A stretch of 64,000 bases of DNA, taken from Cutibacterium sp. (lineage in GTDB: Bacteria; Actinomycetota; Actinomycetes; Propionibacteriales; Propionibacteriaceae). The stretch is taken from contig NZ_JAUNEJ010000002.1 of the NCBI RefSeq assembly GCF_030525615.1, positions 223,855 to 287,854 of the forward strand, read 5' to 3'. The notes under the pieces are model-generated. The model did not search any database. It saw only the letters and a list, made by a program, of their open reading frames with translations, and was not told where the DNA came from. This document shows, in pieces, positions 43,416 to 53,742 of this stretch. Both the position numbers and the translations under genes were made by a program. Each line of letters starts with the position of its first letter. The first letter of the stretch is position 1.

Positions 43416-45422
43416 ATGTACGACAACAGCAGCACTGCCGCAGCCATGACGATCAAGCTCGACGCCGAGTTCCCACCCGACCCGGTTTTCGAACCCGGAA
43501 TCCGGCGAGCCCCGTCGCGCGGATTCCACCTCACCCCCGATCAGACCAAGATCGCGCTGCGCAATGCCCTGCGTTACCTTCCCCCGGAACTACATGAGAA
43601 GGCCGCCCCGGAATTCCTCGAAGAACTGCGCACCTACGGTCGTATTTACGCCTACCGGTGGCGTCCCGCTGGACACATCACAGGCCGCCCGATCGACCAA
43701 TACCAAGGCCGCTGTATCGAAGGAAAAGCCTTCCAGGTACAGATTGACAACAATCTCGACTTTGATGTCGCCCTATATCCCTACGAGCTCGTCACCTATG
43801 GCGAAACTGGCAGTGTTTGCCAGAACTGGCTGCAATACCGACTCATCAAGAAGTACCTCACTCAGCTCACCGAAGACACCACTTTGGTCGTTATGAGCGG
43901 CCACCCGCTGGGACTCTTTCCCTCCCGCCCGGAGTCCCCGCGCGTCATCATCACCAATTCCCTCATGGTCGGCCATTTCGACAACCAGAAGGACTGGGAA
44001 ATCTGCGAGGAAATGGGAGTCGCTAATTACGGTCAGATGACCGCCGGTGGCTGGATGTACATTGGCCCGCAGGGCATCGTCCATGGCACTTTCAACACCA
44101 TTCTCAATGCCGGACGTATCCGTCTCGGAATCCCCGCTGACGGCGATCTGTCCGGTGTGCTCTTCGTGTCCTCGGGTTTGGGCGGTATGTCCGGTGCCCA
44201 GCCCAAGGCGGCCGAGATCGCCCACGCCGTCGGTGTCATTGCCGAGGTGGATATGTCGCGTATCCAAACCCGGCTCGACCAGGGCTGGGTCGGCCACGTG
44301 TCCGACGACCTCGACGAGGTTTTCACCCTGGCCAACAAGCACATCGACGAGCGCACCCCGATCTCGATCGCCTACCACGGCAATATCGTCGATCTGTTGC
44401 AATACGCCGTCGACAACCACATTGACATCCCGCTGTTGTCCGACCAGACCTCCTGCCATGCCGCCTACGACGGCGGTTACTGTCCACAGGGGTTGACCTT
44501 CGAGGAGCGCACCGAGCTGCTGGCCCGCGACCGCGACGAATACGCCCGTCGCGTCAACGAGACCCTGCGCAAGCACTTCGAGCTCATCCGCACTCTTACC
44601 GAACGCGGCACCTACTTCTTCGACTACGGCAACGCCTTCATGGCCACCGTCTTTGAATCTGGGGTGACCGAAATCGCCAAGGACGGGGATTCCCGCAACG
44701 GGTTCATCTGGCCGTCCTATGTCGAGGACATCATGGGACCCGAGCTCTTCGACTACGGTTACGGACCTTTCCGCTGGGTGTGTCTATCCGGCAAGCACGA
44801 AGACCTCATTGCCACTGACCGTGCCGCGATGGACTGTATCGACCCGAATCGCCGCGGCCAGGATCGCGACAACTACATCTGGATCCGTGACGCCGAGTCG
44901 AACAACCTCGTTGTCGGCACCCAGGCTCGCATTCTCTACCAGGACGCCAAGGGTCGTATGGACATCGCGTTACGGTTTAACCAGATGGTACGCAACGGCG
45001 AGATCGGACCGGTGATGTTGGGACGCGATCACCACGACGTTTCGGGCACCGACTCCCCCTTCCGTGAGACCGCCAACATCAAGGACGGCTCGAACGTCAT
45101 GGCAGATATGGCTACCCAGTGCTTCGCCGGCAACGCCGCTCGTGGCATGAGCTTGGTGACCCTGCACAATGGCGGCGGAACGGGTATCGGCAATGCCATC
45201 AACGGCGGATTCGGTCTGGTTCTCGACGGTTCCGAACGTGTCGACGGGGTTATCCGCAGCTCCCTGCTGTGGGACGTCATGTGCGGTGTGGCCCGACGCG
45301 GCTGGGCCCGCAATGACCACTCCATTGAGACAGCCATCGAGTTCAACCGCGACCACGACGACGCTCAAATCACCGTGCCTTATCTGGTCGATGACTCCCT
45401 CGTCGACGGACTGGTGCGGTGA
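43416..45422 (+). CDS. hutU: Urocanate hydratase
   Basis: A 668-residue urocanase, the second step of histidine breakdown, converting urocanate to imidazolone propionate with bound NAD. Signatures include YELVTYGETGSVCQNWLQYRLIKKYL, VMSGHPLGLFPSRP, GGWMYIGPQGIVHGT, FVSSGLGGMSGAQPKAAEIA and the NAD/active-site region YDGGYCPQGLTFEER. It is about 110 residues longer than Pseudomonas HutU, as expected for the long actinobacterial group. The next gene overlaps its stop by one base on an ATGA-like junction, starting a tightly coupled hut operon. Confidence 0.95.
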   Translation: MYDNSSTAAAMTIKLDAEFPPDPVFEPGIRRAPSRGFHLTPDQTKIALRNALRYLPPELHEKAAPEFLEELRTYGRIYAYRWRPAGHITGRPIDQYQGRCIEGKAFQVQIDNNLDFDVALYPYELVTYGETGSVCQNWLQYRLIKKYLTQLTEDTTLVVMSGHPLGLFPSRPESPRVIITNSLMVGHFDNQKDWEICEEMGVANYGQMTAGGWMYIGPQGIVHGTFNTILNAGRIRLGIPADGDLSGVLFVSSGLGGMSGAQPKAAEIAHAVGVIAEVDMSRIQTRLDQGWVGHVSDDLDEVFTLANKHIDERTPISIAYHGNIVDLLQYAVDNHIDIPLLSDQTSCHAAYDGGYCPQGLTFEERTELLARDRDEYARRVNETLRKHFELIRTLTERGTYFFDYGNAFMATVFESGVTEIAKDGDSRNGFIWPSYVEDIMGPELFDYGYGPFRWVCLSGKHEDLIATDRAAMDCIDPNRRGQDRDNYIWIRDAESNNLVVGTQARILYQDAKGRMDIALRFNQMVRNGEIGPVMLGRDHHDVSGTDSPFRETANIKDGSNVMADMATQCFAGNAARGMSLVTLHNGGGTGIGNAINGGFGLVLDGSERVDGVIRSSLLWDVMCGVARRGWARNDHSIETAIEFNRDHDDAQITVPYLVDDSLVDGLVR

Positions 45423-46624
45423 TGACGACCTGGACTGCGGCAACCCTTCTGAACGACATCTCCGAGATCGGACGTAACCCGGATGGGTCCTACTCACGGT
45501 TCTGTCTTCTTCCTGACGAAGTGGCATTGCGGGAATGGTTCGTCGCAAAAGCCACCGAGCTGGGGTTAACGATCGTTACGGACATGAATGCCAACATCTG
45601 GGCGTGGTGGGGAATCCCCGGCCCGATGGCTGTCCTGACCGGCTCCCACCTGGACTCGGTTCCTGGCGGCGGGGCGTACGACGGACCCCTCGGTGTCGTC
45701 TCCTCCCTGGTGGCTGTGGCAAAGATGAAACAAGCCGGGGTCACGCCGTCGAAACCCTTTGCCGTCGTCGCAATGGCTGATGAGGAGGGTGCCCGATTCG
45801 CAATGCCCTGCCTGGGATCGCGGCTGGCCTCGGGCAAACTCACCAAGGCTGACGCCCACAAGCTCATCGCCCGGGACGGACAACCTCTTCCCGACGCCTG
45901 GAGGGAGGCCGGCCTGGACCCCGATCTCATCGCACCCGACGACGTTTTGCTCCACGCCTTCTGCTTCGTCGAGCTGCACGTCGAACAGGGCCGTGGGCTG
46001 GCTGATCTGGGCTATCCGGTCGCGATTGCCACGGCTGTGCGGCCACACGGACGCTGGCGCGCCGAATTCACCGGGCAGGGAAACCACGCCGGAACCACCC
46101 TCATCCCCGATCGCCACGACCCCGTCGTCCCGGTGGCCGAAACCATCCTGGCAGCCCGCGGGGCCGCAGAGCGGGAGGGCTGCGTGACGACCGTCGGGCG
46201 GATCAGTGTCGAACCGGGCGGCACCAACGTCATTGCTTCCGCCGCGACGATGTGGCTGGACTGTCGAGCCGAGGACCCTGAGACCGTCACGAGAGTCGTC
46301 GAGGACATCCAGAAAACCTCGCAAGAGGCCGCTGACAAGCAGGGATGTCGAGTCGTCTGGACCCGTGAGTCGTGGACAAATCGCACCGTCTTCGACGATG
46401 GCCTGCGCAACCGGATACTCCAGGTTCTCGGCGAGGACACCCCGCAGCTGTCGACGGGGGCTGGCCACGACGCCGCCACCTTGGCCACGGCGATACCCAC
46501 CGCAATGCTCTTCGTCCGCAATCCCACCGGGGCCTCCCACTGCCGGGACGAATCAGCCAGCGACGAGGATTGCGAGGCGGGTGCGGAAGCGTTGCGAGCA
46601 GTGTTGGAGGAGCTGGTCAGATGA
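45422..46624 (+). CDS. M20-family amidohydrolase (allantoate amidohydrolase-like), candidate N-formylglutamate hydrolase
   Basis: A 400-residue zinc hydrolase of the M20 N-carbamoyl-amino-acid/allantoate amidohydrolase group. Metal-site motifs are TGSHLDSVPGGGAYDGPLGV, MADEEGARF and FVELHVEQGRGL; AGHDAA-like GAGHDAATLA and FVRNPTGASHCRDESASDEDC close the catalytic domain. HutF next door yields N-formylglutamate, and no HutG deformylase is present, so this enzyme is well placed to hydrolyse that compound. The substrate is inference; family members also act on allantoate, ureidoglycolate and carbamoyl-amino acids. The start overlaps the hutU stop and the end overlaps hutF by four bases. Confidence 0.85.
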   Translation: MTTWTAATLLNDISEIGRNPDGSYSRFCLLPDEVALREWFVAKATELGLTIVTDMNANIWAWWGIPGPMAVLTGSHLDSVPGGGAYDGPLGVVSSLVAVAKMKQAGVTPSKPFAVVAMADEEGARFAMPCLGSRLASGKLTKADAHKLIARDGQPLPDAWREAGLDPDLIAPDDVLLHAFCFVELHVEQGRGLADLGYPVAIATAVRPHGRWRAEFTGQGNHAGTTLIPDRHDPVVPVAETILAARGAAEREGCVTTVGRISVEPGGTNVIASAATMWLDCRAEDPETVTRVVEDIQKTSQEAADKQGCRVVWTRESWTNRTVFDDGLRNRILQVLGEDTPQLSTGAGHDAATLATAIPTAMLFVRNPTGASHCRDESASDEDCEAGAEALRAVLEELVR

Positions 46625-47961
46625 GTGAATGGTTCTTCCCCAGGGTGCTCGTCGCGGGGAGGATTGCGCACAATGTGCGTGTTCGCAGCGATGGCGACGT
46701 CATCACCGACATCACAGTCGATACTCAACCCGATCGCCACACCTTCAACGGCGTCGCGGTTCCCGGATTCGCCAACACACACTCTCACGTCTTTCACCGC
46801 GGGCTGCGGGGAGCAGGAGAGGGCGAGGATTTCTGGTCGTGGCGCAGGGAGATGTACCGGCTCGCCAACCGTCTCGTCCCAGATTCCTACTATCGGCTGG
46901 CACGAGCAGCCTTCGCCGAAATGGTGGCCGCTGGATACACCAGCGTGGGCGAGTTCCACTACGTTCATCACCAGCCCGACGGCACCCTTTACCCACATCA
47001 CGACATGGAGCTGGCCCTTGTCAACGCTGCTTTGGACGCAGGTATCCGGATTACCCTGCTCGACACCTGCTACCTACACGCCGGTCCGGGAGTCCCGCTG
47101 GGCGAGGAGCAGGCACGATTCAGTGACGGCGACGTCGCGGGCTGGTTGGAGCGCTGGCACGCCCTGAGGGAGGCCATGCCCGAGTCCCCCTTGGTGAGGC
47201 TGGGAGCGGCCTTGCATTCGGTGCGGGCCGTGAGTCCTGACGAGATGGCCACGGCCGTGTCTGGATTACCGGAGCGGGCGCCTATTCACATCCACGTCTC
47301 CGAACAACCACGCGAGAACGAGGAGTGTCAGGTCGCCTACGGATTGACGCCCACCGCCGTTCTGGAGCGTGCCGGGGTGCTGTCCGACCGAACTACGGTC
47401 GTCCATGCCACCCACCTGAGTGACGACGACATTGCCATGATCGCGCGGTCCAACACCATCGTCTCGCTCTGCCCGACCACTGAGGCTGATCTGGGTGACG
47501 GTATCGCGCGGGTCAAGGACCTACTCGACGCCGGGGTGCGTCTGACGATCGGCACTGATGAGGATGTTGTCACCGACCCCTTCGCCGAGTTGCGGATGGT
47601 GGAGTCCACTGCGCGGCTGGTATCCGGAACGCGAGGAGTCATCGACTGCGACGTGTTGTGGAAAATCGGCTCTCGGAATGGGGTGGAGAGCTTGTATCCG
47701 GCAGCGGGGCCGCGTTCGTACCAAACTTCCACACCTGCTTGCGGCGGTGCCGGGCTGGCTGTGGGCGACCCGGCTGACATCGTTGTTGTCGATCCCTCGT
47801 CACCGCGTCTGGCCGGGGTGGACCCGACTCGCTGGCCGTTGGTGGCAGCAGCCGAGGACGTCACCGCCACCATCATCGCCGGCGAGTGGATCCGACGCGG
47901 CGACACCACCGCCGAGGATCTACGCCATGTACTTGACGAGCTGAGAGGTCGTGACTCGTGA
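46621..47961 (+). CDS. hutF: Formimidoylglutamate deiminase
   Basis: A 446-residue amidohydrolase-superfamily enzyme that deiminates N-formimidoylglutamate to N-formylglutamate and ammonia. The ATG at 46621 overlaps the previous stop (ATGA). Metal ligands and substrate motifs are GFANTHSHVFHRGLRG, FHYVHHQPDG, IHIHVSEQPRENEEC, VHATHLSDDDI and LTIGTDEDVVTDPFAELRMVE. These match HutF rather than imidazolonepropionase or guanine deaminase. The next gene, hutI, overlaps by four bases (GTGA). Its presence shows the organism uses the five-step histidine route with formylglutamate as intermediate. Confidence 0.93.
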   Translation: MSEWFFPRVLVAGRIAHNVRVRSDGDVITDITVDTQPDRHTFNGVAVPGFANTHSHVFHRGLRGAGEGEDFWSWRREMYRLANRLVPDSYYRLARAAFAEMVAAGYTSVGEFHYVHHQPDGTLYPHHDMELALVNAALDAGIRITLLDTCYLHAGPGVPLGEEQARFSDGDVAGWLERWHALREAMPESPLVRLGAALHSVRAVSPDEMATAVSGLPERAPIHIHVSEQPRENEECQVAYGLTPTAVLERAGVLSDRTTVVHATHLSDDDIAMIARSNTIVSLCPTTEADLGDGIARVKDLLDAGVRLTIGTDEDVVTDPFAELRMVESTARLVSGTRGVIDCDVLWKIGSRNGVESLYPAAGPRSYQTSTPACGGAGLAVGDPADIVVVDPSSPRLAGVDPTRWPLVAAAEDVTATIIAGEWIRRGDTTAEDLRHVLDELRGRDS

Positions 47962-49148
47962 GCGTCATCATCAACAACATCGGCCTGTTGGTCACCAATG
48001 ATCCATCATTCGGCAACGACGATCTCGGGCAGATTCGTGACGCGGCCGTCATCATTGACAAAGACCGAATTGCCTGGGTCGGCCACGGCGTTGAGGCTCC
48101 TGCCGCTGATTACCAGGCCGACATGGCGGGAGCCTGCGTCATTCCCGGCTTTGTCGATTCCCACAGTCACCCGGTCTTCGCCGGTGACCGCAGCGATGAG
48201 TTCGACGCGCGGATGAACGGGCAGAAATATCAGGCCGGCGGAATCCTGCGCACAGTTCGATGCACCCGGGAGGCGTCTGTCGGGGTACTCGACGCCGTCA
48301 TGACCGGGATTCTCGACGAGATGGCTCGCAGTGGAACCACGACGGTGGAGGCCAAGACGGGTTATGGTCTGGACGTCGAAACCGAGGTCAAGTTGGCCCG
48401 GATCGCCAGCTCTCACACCGACGAAGTGACCTTCCTGGGTGCCCACGTCGTCGGACCCGAATACCAACCTGACGAGTACGTCGAGCTGGTATGTGGGGAC
48501 ATGCTGCAGGCCGTACGCCCCTATGTGCGCTGGATTGACGTCTTCTGCGAGACCGGGGCCTTCGACCCCGACCAAACCATGCAAATCCTGCACGCAGGTA
48601 AGGAGGCTGGGCTGGGGCTTCGTCTCCATGCTGCCCAATTGGGGCCTTCCGAGGTCATCCCGCAGGCGTGCGAACTGGGTGTGACGTCGATCGACCACTG
48701 CACTTTCCTGTCCGACGAAGACATTGACGCCATGAAGGCCACGAACACGGTGGCCACCCTGTTGCCGGGTGCCGAGTTCAGCACCAAGCAGCCCTATCCT
48801 GACGCCAGGCGTCTCATTGACGCCGGTGTAAGGGTGGCCCTCGCCACTGACTGCAATCCGGGAACTGCTTTCACCTCGTCCATGCCGTTCTGCCTTGCTA
48901 TCGCAGTACGGGAGATGGGTATGACGCCGGAGCAGGCTCTATGGTCGGCCACGGCAGGAAGCGCAGCAGCCCTTCACCGGGACGACGTGGGGGTCATCAA
49001 GCCGGGGGCCCGGGCAGATTTGGTGAGTTTGGCGGCCCCGTCGTGGCTACATCTCATGTATCGCCCAGGAGTTCCCCTCATCGACAAGGTCTGCCGAGGC
49101 GGACGATTGCTGAGGCGGGACCAGCCGAGGCTGCGACTCGACGGCTGA
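47958..49148 (+). CDS. hutI: Imidazolonepropionase
   Basis: A 396-residue amidohydrolase that opens the imidazolone ring to give N-formimidoylglutamate. It starts at GTG 47958, overlapping hutF. Motifs are VIPGFVDSHSHPVFAGDRSDEF, GGILRTVRCTREA, TTTVEAKTGYGLD, LHAAQLGPSEVIPQACELG, SIDHCTFLSDEDID, LPGAEFSTKQPYPDARRLID and ATDCNPGTAFTSSMPFCLAIA. Order and length match HutI. Confidence 0.95.
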   Translation: MSVIINNIGLLVTNDPSFGNDDLGQIRDAAVIIDKDRIAWVGHGVEAPAADYQADMAGACVIPGFVDSHSHPVFAGDRSDEFDARMNGQKYQAGGILRTVRCTREASVGVLDAVMTGILDEMARSGTTTVEAKTGYGLDVETEVKLARIASSHTDEVTFLGAHVVGPEYQPDEYVELVCGDMLQAVRPYVRWIDVFCETGAFDPDQTMQILHAGKEAGLGLRLHAAQLGPSEVIPQACELGVTSIDHCTFLSDEDIDAMKATNTVATLLPGAEFSTKQPYPDARRLIDAGVRVALATDCNPGTAFTSSMPFCLAIAVREMGMTPEQALWSATAGSAAALHRDDVGVIKPGARADLVSLAAPSWLHLMYRPGVPLIDKVCRGGRLLRRDQPRLRLDG

Positions 49149-49205
49149 CAAGCACGAGCGCTGCCGCAAACGATCAGAACGCGACAACCATCAGGAAGGA
49201 CGACT

Positions 49206-50741
49206 ATGAATCCAACCACCGTTGACGTCGGCGCACCACTCACTCCCCGCGACATCGTCGCCATTGCCCGGCTTGGTGCTCGGGTGACGGTCGGTGAGGA
49301 GGCAATGAGGCGGGTCAAACGGGCCTCTGACTTGGTGGCAAGCCTGGCGGATGACCCCAATCCCCATTACGGAATCTCCACCGGATTCGGTGCCTTGGCT
49401 TCCACCCGAGTGCCGCGTGACCACCGCGTCGCCCTGCAGCACTCTCTCATTCGTTCCCACGCCGCCTCCACCGGGCCTCACGTGGAGACCGAGGTCATCC
49501 GCGCCATGATGGCACTGCGCCTCAAGACCATGGCGTCTGGGCACACCGGGGTGCGTCCGGAGGTGGTCACCGCCTATGCCGACCTGCTTAATTCGGGTCT
49601 GGTTCCGGTCGTCGGCGAGTACGGGTCACTGGGCTGCTCGGGTGATCTCGCGCCTTTGGCCCACTGCGCTCTGGCCCTCACCGGCGAGGGGACGGTGCTA
49701 ACACCCGACGGAGACGAAGTTGACGCTGCCACCGGCTTGGACCAGGCCGGGCTGAAGCCGATCTCCCTGCGCGAGAAGGAGGGTTTGGCCCTCATCAACG
49801 GCACCGACGGTATGCTCGGCCAGCTCATAATGGCGCTGGCTGACCTTGACGTGCTCGTCCCTACGGCCGACCTGGCCGCTGCGATGACGGTGCAGGCTCT
49901 CTGTGGTATTGACCGCGTTTTCGCCCCCGATCTGCAGGCTCTGCGACCTCACCCTGGCCAAGCCGTCTCGGCTGCCAACATTTTCGCCCTGCTGGAGGGT
50001 TCCGACCTCATCCAGGCCGGTCGCGAGGGTGCTGCCAAGCGGGTTCAGGACGCCTATTCGCTGCGGTGTGCCCCGCAGGTCCATGGTGCGGTCCGCGACA
50101 CGATGGCCCACGCCTTGCAGGTGGCCAAGGTCGAGTTGGATTCAGCCGTCGACAACCCCGTCATTACTGACGACATGCGGGTTGAGTCCAACGGCAACTT
50201 CCACGGTGCTCCCGTGGCATATGTGCTGGACTTCCTGGCGATCGCAGCGGCGGACCTGGCGTCGATGAGTGAGCGTCGCACCGACCGTATGCTCGACCCG
50301 GCACGCAACCGCGACTTACACCCCTTCCTCGCCGACGATCCTGGCGTCGACTCGGGGCACATGATTGCTCAATACACCCAGGCCGGCATTGTGTCGGAAA
50401 TGAAACGGCTCGCCGTCCCTGCGTCGGTGGATTCCATTCCGACGTCGGCCATGCAGGAAGACCACGTCTCGATGGGATGGTCGGCTGCCCGCAAACTGCG
50501 CCGTGGGATTGATGGAATGGGAGCGGTCATTGGTATCGAGATTCTCACCGCCGCGAAGGCCATTCAGATGCGCGGTTTGAGGCCATCGTCGCCAGTGGCT
50601 GCCGTCATCGAACGAATGCGTCAGACGATCCCCGGCCCCGGACCAGACCGCTTCCTGGCCCCGGAAATCGACGAAGCTCACCGCTTGGTCGCTTCTGGTG
50701 AACTCCTTGAAGTGGCGCGTCAGAAAGCGCGGGTGCGCTGA
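49206..50741 (+). CDS. hutH: Histidine ammonia-lyase
   Basis: A 511-residue lyase removing ammonia from histidine to give urocanate, the first step of the pathway. The prosthetic MIO group forms from three residues that usually read Ala-Ser-Gly; here they are C144-S145-G146 in YGSLGCSGDLAPLAH. YGISTGFGALAST, QALCGIDRVFAPDLQALRPHPGQ, VQDAYSLRCAPQVHGA and MQEDHVSMGWSAARKLRR are also diagnostic. GGAAGGA precedes the ATG. It lies 57 bases after hutI, so it is the last gene of the hut unit, which is notable because it encodes the entry step. Confidence 0.95.
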   Translation: MNPTTVDVGAPLTPRDIVAIARLGARVTVGEEAMRRVKRASDLVASLADDPNPHYGISTGFGALASTRVPRDHRVALQHSLIRSHAASTGPHVETEVIRAMMALRLKTMASGHTGVRPEVVTAYADLLNSGLVPVVGEYGSLGCSGDLAPLAHCALALTGEGTVLTPDGDEVDAATGLDQAGLKPISLREKEGLALINGTDGMLGQLIMALADLDVLVPTADLAAAMTVQALCGIDRVFAPDLQALRPHPGQAVSAANIFALLEGSDLIQAGREGAAKRVQDAYSLRCAPQVHGAVRDTMAHALQVAKVELDSAVDNPVITDDMRVESNGNFHGAPVAYVLDFLAIAAADLASMSERRTDRMLDPARNRDLHPFLADDPGVDSGHMIAQYTQAGIVSEMKRLAVPASVDSIPTSAMQEDHVSMGWSAARKLRRGIDGMGAVIGIEILTAAKAIQMRGLRPSSPVAAVIERMRQTIPGPGPDRFLAPEIDEAHRLVASGELLEVARQKARVR

Positions 50742-50931
50742 CCCTTCCACGCTCGTTGGTGCCGGTAGCGTCGGAGGTGTCCTACCAGCCGTTGTTCGGT
50801 TGACCCTGCCGGGGTCGTCCTCTGCGGGGCTGTCATCGGCGCCACTGGATGTACCCCCAAACGCCATTGAACTTATTGTGGGGAAACCACAGTAGTATGT
50901 CGGTGTCAACATCAACCGCAAGGAGGCGCGG

Positions 50932-53742
50932 GTGCTCAACACGTGGTCTGCCGCAGCACGGTCCTGCTGGGGTAAGACAAATGAGTCAGGGGACTGGTTG
51001 CCGGTCGTTCAGCACCTTGAAGACGCTGCCGGCGTCATGGACGCGGTGGTGTGGGACCTCCAGCCGCAATCCATCCGCTCACTCCTAGCCGACAGCCTCG
51101 GCGGAGAACACGCCGCCCGCACGTTCGAATGCTTTCTGGCAGGAATCCATGACGTTGGCAAGATCAGCGCCGACTTCGCTTACAAGGCGCGGTTTCCCCG
51201 CCCCAACGGTACATCAACAAGCTACCTGTGCGATCAGATGGAACGGCGGGGGTTTGTCATCAAGAACCCTGAGGATCCCGTCCCGCACGGCGCACTGGGC
51301 CAGATTCACGTCAAGAACTGGCTGCTCGACCGCTACCTCCACGCCGAGTCCCGATGTGCTCGTAAGATTGCTTTGCGATGTGCCCGGAATATCGCTTCCA
51401 TCATCGGCGGTCACCACGGCACGAATCCGACGAACGGTGACATAAAGGACTACGAGCGGTCACTGGATTGCGAACACCATCTCTGGGCAGCCACCCGTGA
51501 TGAGGTCTTGGACACCATGGCCGCGCATACCGGTGCCGACAAGTTCCTGCCCGTCTGGATGGGCACCGAGATTCCAATCCAGGTACAGGTCCTCTCCGAG
51601 GCTCTGGTCATCATCGCCGACTGGATTGCCAGCTCAGAATCCTTATTCCGCTACGATTTCAGCACGCCGACAGCCGAACGAGTGAGAAGGGCCGTCGCCA
51701 CCCTCCGGCTACCGCCCCCGTGGCAGCCCGCCGCCCACCCGGACTGCGTGGACGAGTTGTTCTGTACCAGTTTCCCTTCCTTGGCTCATGGCTCCCCCAA
51801 TGCCATGCAACGCGCTGCGGTTGAGGCTGCGTCCACCATGATCGAACCCGGCTTGCTCATCCTCGAGGCCCCCATGGGGCAAGGCAAAACCGAAGCGGCA
51901 CTCATGTGCGCCCATGTGCTCGCCGACAGATTCGGACTTGGCGGGGTCTTTTTCGGACTGCCGACGATGGCGACCTCCAATCCCATGTTCGATCGGGTAC
52001 GTGAGTGGCTGGACGCAGTGCCGGCTGCCAACCCGTCAAGTATCACCTTGGCGCACTCGAAAGCAGCGCTCAACAAGGACTACGCAGCGCTCATGCCATG
52101 GAACGACACCATGGCTGTTTATGACGAGGGCGTCGACCGACAGCAAGCGTCGGCAATCGTCCACGAGTGGTTCCTTGGCCGTAAGCGCACAATCCTCGCC
52201 GATCATGTGGTCGGGACTATCGACCAGGCACTCTTCACCGGCCTCAAGGCTAAACACGTCGTGCTGCGCCATCTTGGCCTGGCGAGCAAGGTCGTCATTA
52301 TCGACGAGGTACACGCCGCCGACGTCTACATGCGCGAGTACCTCAAGGTTGTCCTGGAATGGCTCGGTGCCTACCGCACACCCGTCATTCTCATGTCCGC
52401 AACGTTGCCACCGTCCCAACGCAGGGAACTCACGTCTGCCTATGACAAGGGACGTCACGGATCACCAGACTCAAAGGTGACTCTCCCGTCGACCGACGGA
52501 TATCCGCTCGTTACCTCGGTGTCTGGCGACGTTACCCAGCGAACCTCCTCGGCACCGGCTCGACAAATCGTCATTGATCCCATCGGGGACTCTCTTGACG
52601 AGCTCATCGACCTCATCACCGACCGAATGTCCCATGGCGGCTGCGTCGGCTTCATTCGCGACACTGTTGCCCGGGCTCAGGAGACTTTCGATGTCCTCAA
52701 TACCCGCCTCGACTGCGAGGTTGTGCTCGTCCATTCCCGTTTCGTGGCCCCGCAGCGGGCACGTCGTGAAGCCGCTTTAGTCCGGCGTCTGGGGCGCTCC
52801 GGAAAAGACCGTCCCAGCCGGATAGTGGTCGTCGGAACGCAGGTTCTAGAGCAGTCCCTCGACGTCGACTTCGATTTGCTTGTCAGCGACATCGCTCCGA
52901 TGGATCTTCTGCTGCAACGCGTCGGTCGACTCCATCGGCATGATCGGGACCGCCCAGAACCCATGCGCGAGGCCACCTGTTTAGTCACCGGCGTCGATAC
53001 CTGGCAGGAGGACGGCCCCCAATTCAGCCGAGGTATTGAGCTGGTGTACGAACCGGAATGCCTGCTGCGCACCGCCGCCATTCTCGACGACCTGCCTGGT
53101 GGACTCGTCACCCTTCCCCAGGACATTCCGCGACTGGTCCGCAAAGCCTACGAAGAGCACTTCGCGTGACCGAGCGCATGGGCGCAACGCGGCAATGAAG
53201 CTGCCCGCGAATCCCGAACGCGTCACGAAAAAGCAAAACAACGGGCTGAGACGTACCGACTGTCCGATCCTTTCAGCGCTTCGAGTCTCATGAAGGGGAT
53301 CACCGACATGGGAACCGTCGACCCTGAGAATGCCCGTGGTCACGCTTCCGTGCGGGATTCGGAAGATTCCATCGAGGTCATCGTCGTGCAGCAGACTGAT
53401 TCGGACGAGTATCGCCTCCTGAACAACATCGGGGAATTCTCCAGAGCTGACCTGCCACTCAACGGTGCCCCCGATGGCGATCTCGCCCGAGCGGTCGCCT
53501 CTTGCACAGTCACGCTGCCCAGATCCCTATCGACCCCATGGGATATCGACCAGACGATCGCCGAGCTCGAAAACCCACCAATCGATCTAAGCCCCTGGCA
53601 GTCGTCACCGTGGCTGCGTGGACAACTCGTCCTTGTCCTTGACCCCGATGGCAACACGACCCTTCGCAACCGTCAGATCCACTACGATTCTTATTACGGA
53701 CTCACGGTTGAGTCCCCCCTCCAGAATGGAGTACCCGCATGA
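50932..53742 (+). pseudogene. cas3: CRISPR helicase-nuclease Cas3 (type I-E) interrupted by in-frame UGA
   Basis: Read through, this frame is a full 936-residue Cas3. The HD nuclease part has FLAGIHDVGKIS and IIGGHHGT. The helicase has Walker A APMGQGKTEAAL, the DEVH box IIDEVHAADVYMREYL, MSATLP, GFIRDTVARAQETF, VVGTQVLEQSLDVDFDLLVSDIAPMDLLLQRVGRLHRH. Codon 746 (53167-53169) is TGA, directly after LVRKAYEEHFA. The same frame then continues without break through PSAWAQRGNEAARES, HASVRDSEDSIEVIVVQQ and LRGQLVLVLDPDGNTTL to 53742, overlapping cse1. So the HD and helicase core (745 residues) would be made without the C-terminal domain. An ATG at 53290 could start a separate 150-residue C-terminal piece. 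Confidence 0.9.
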
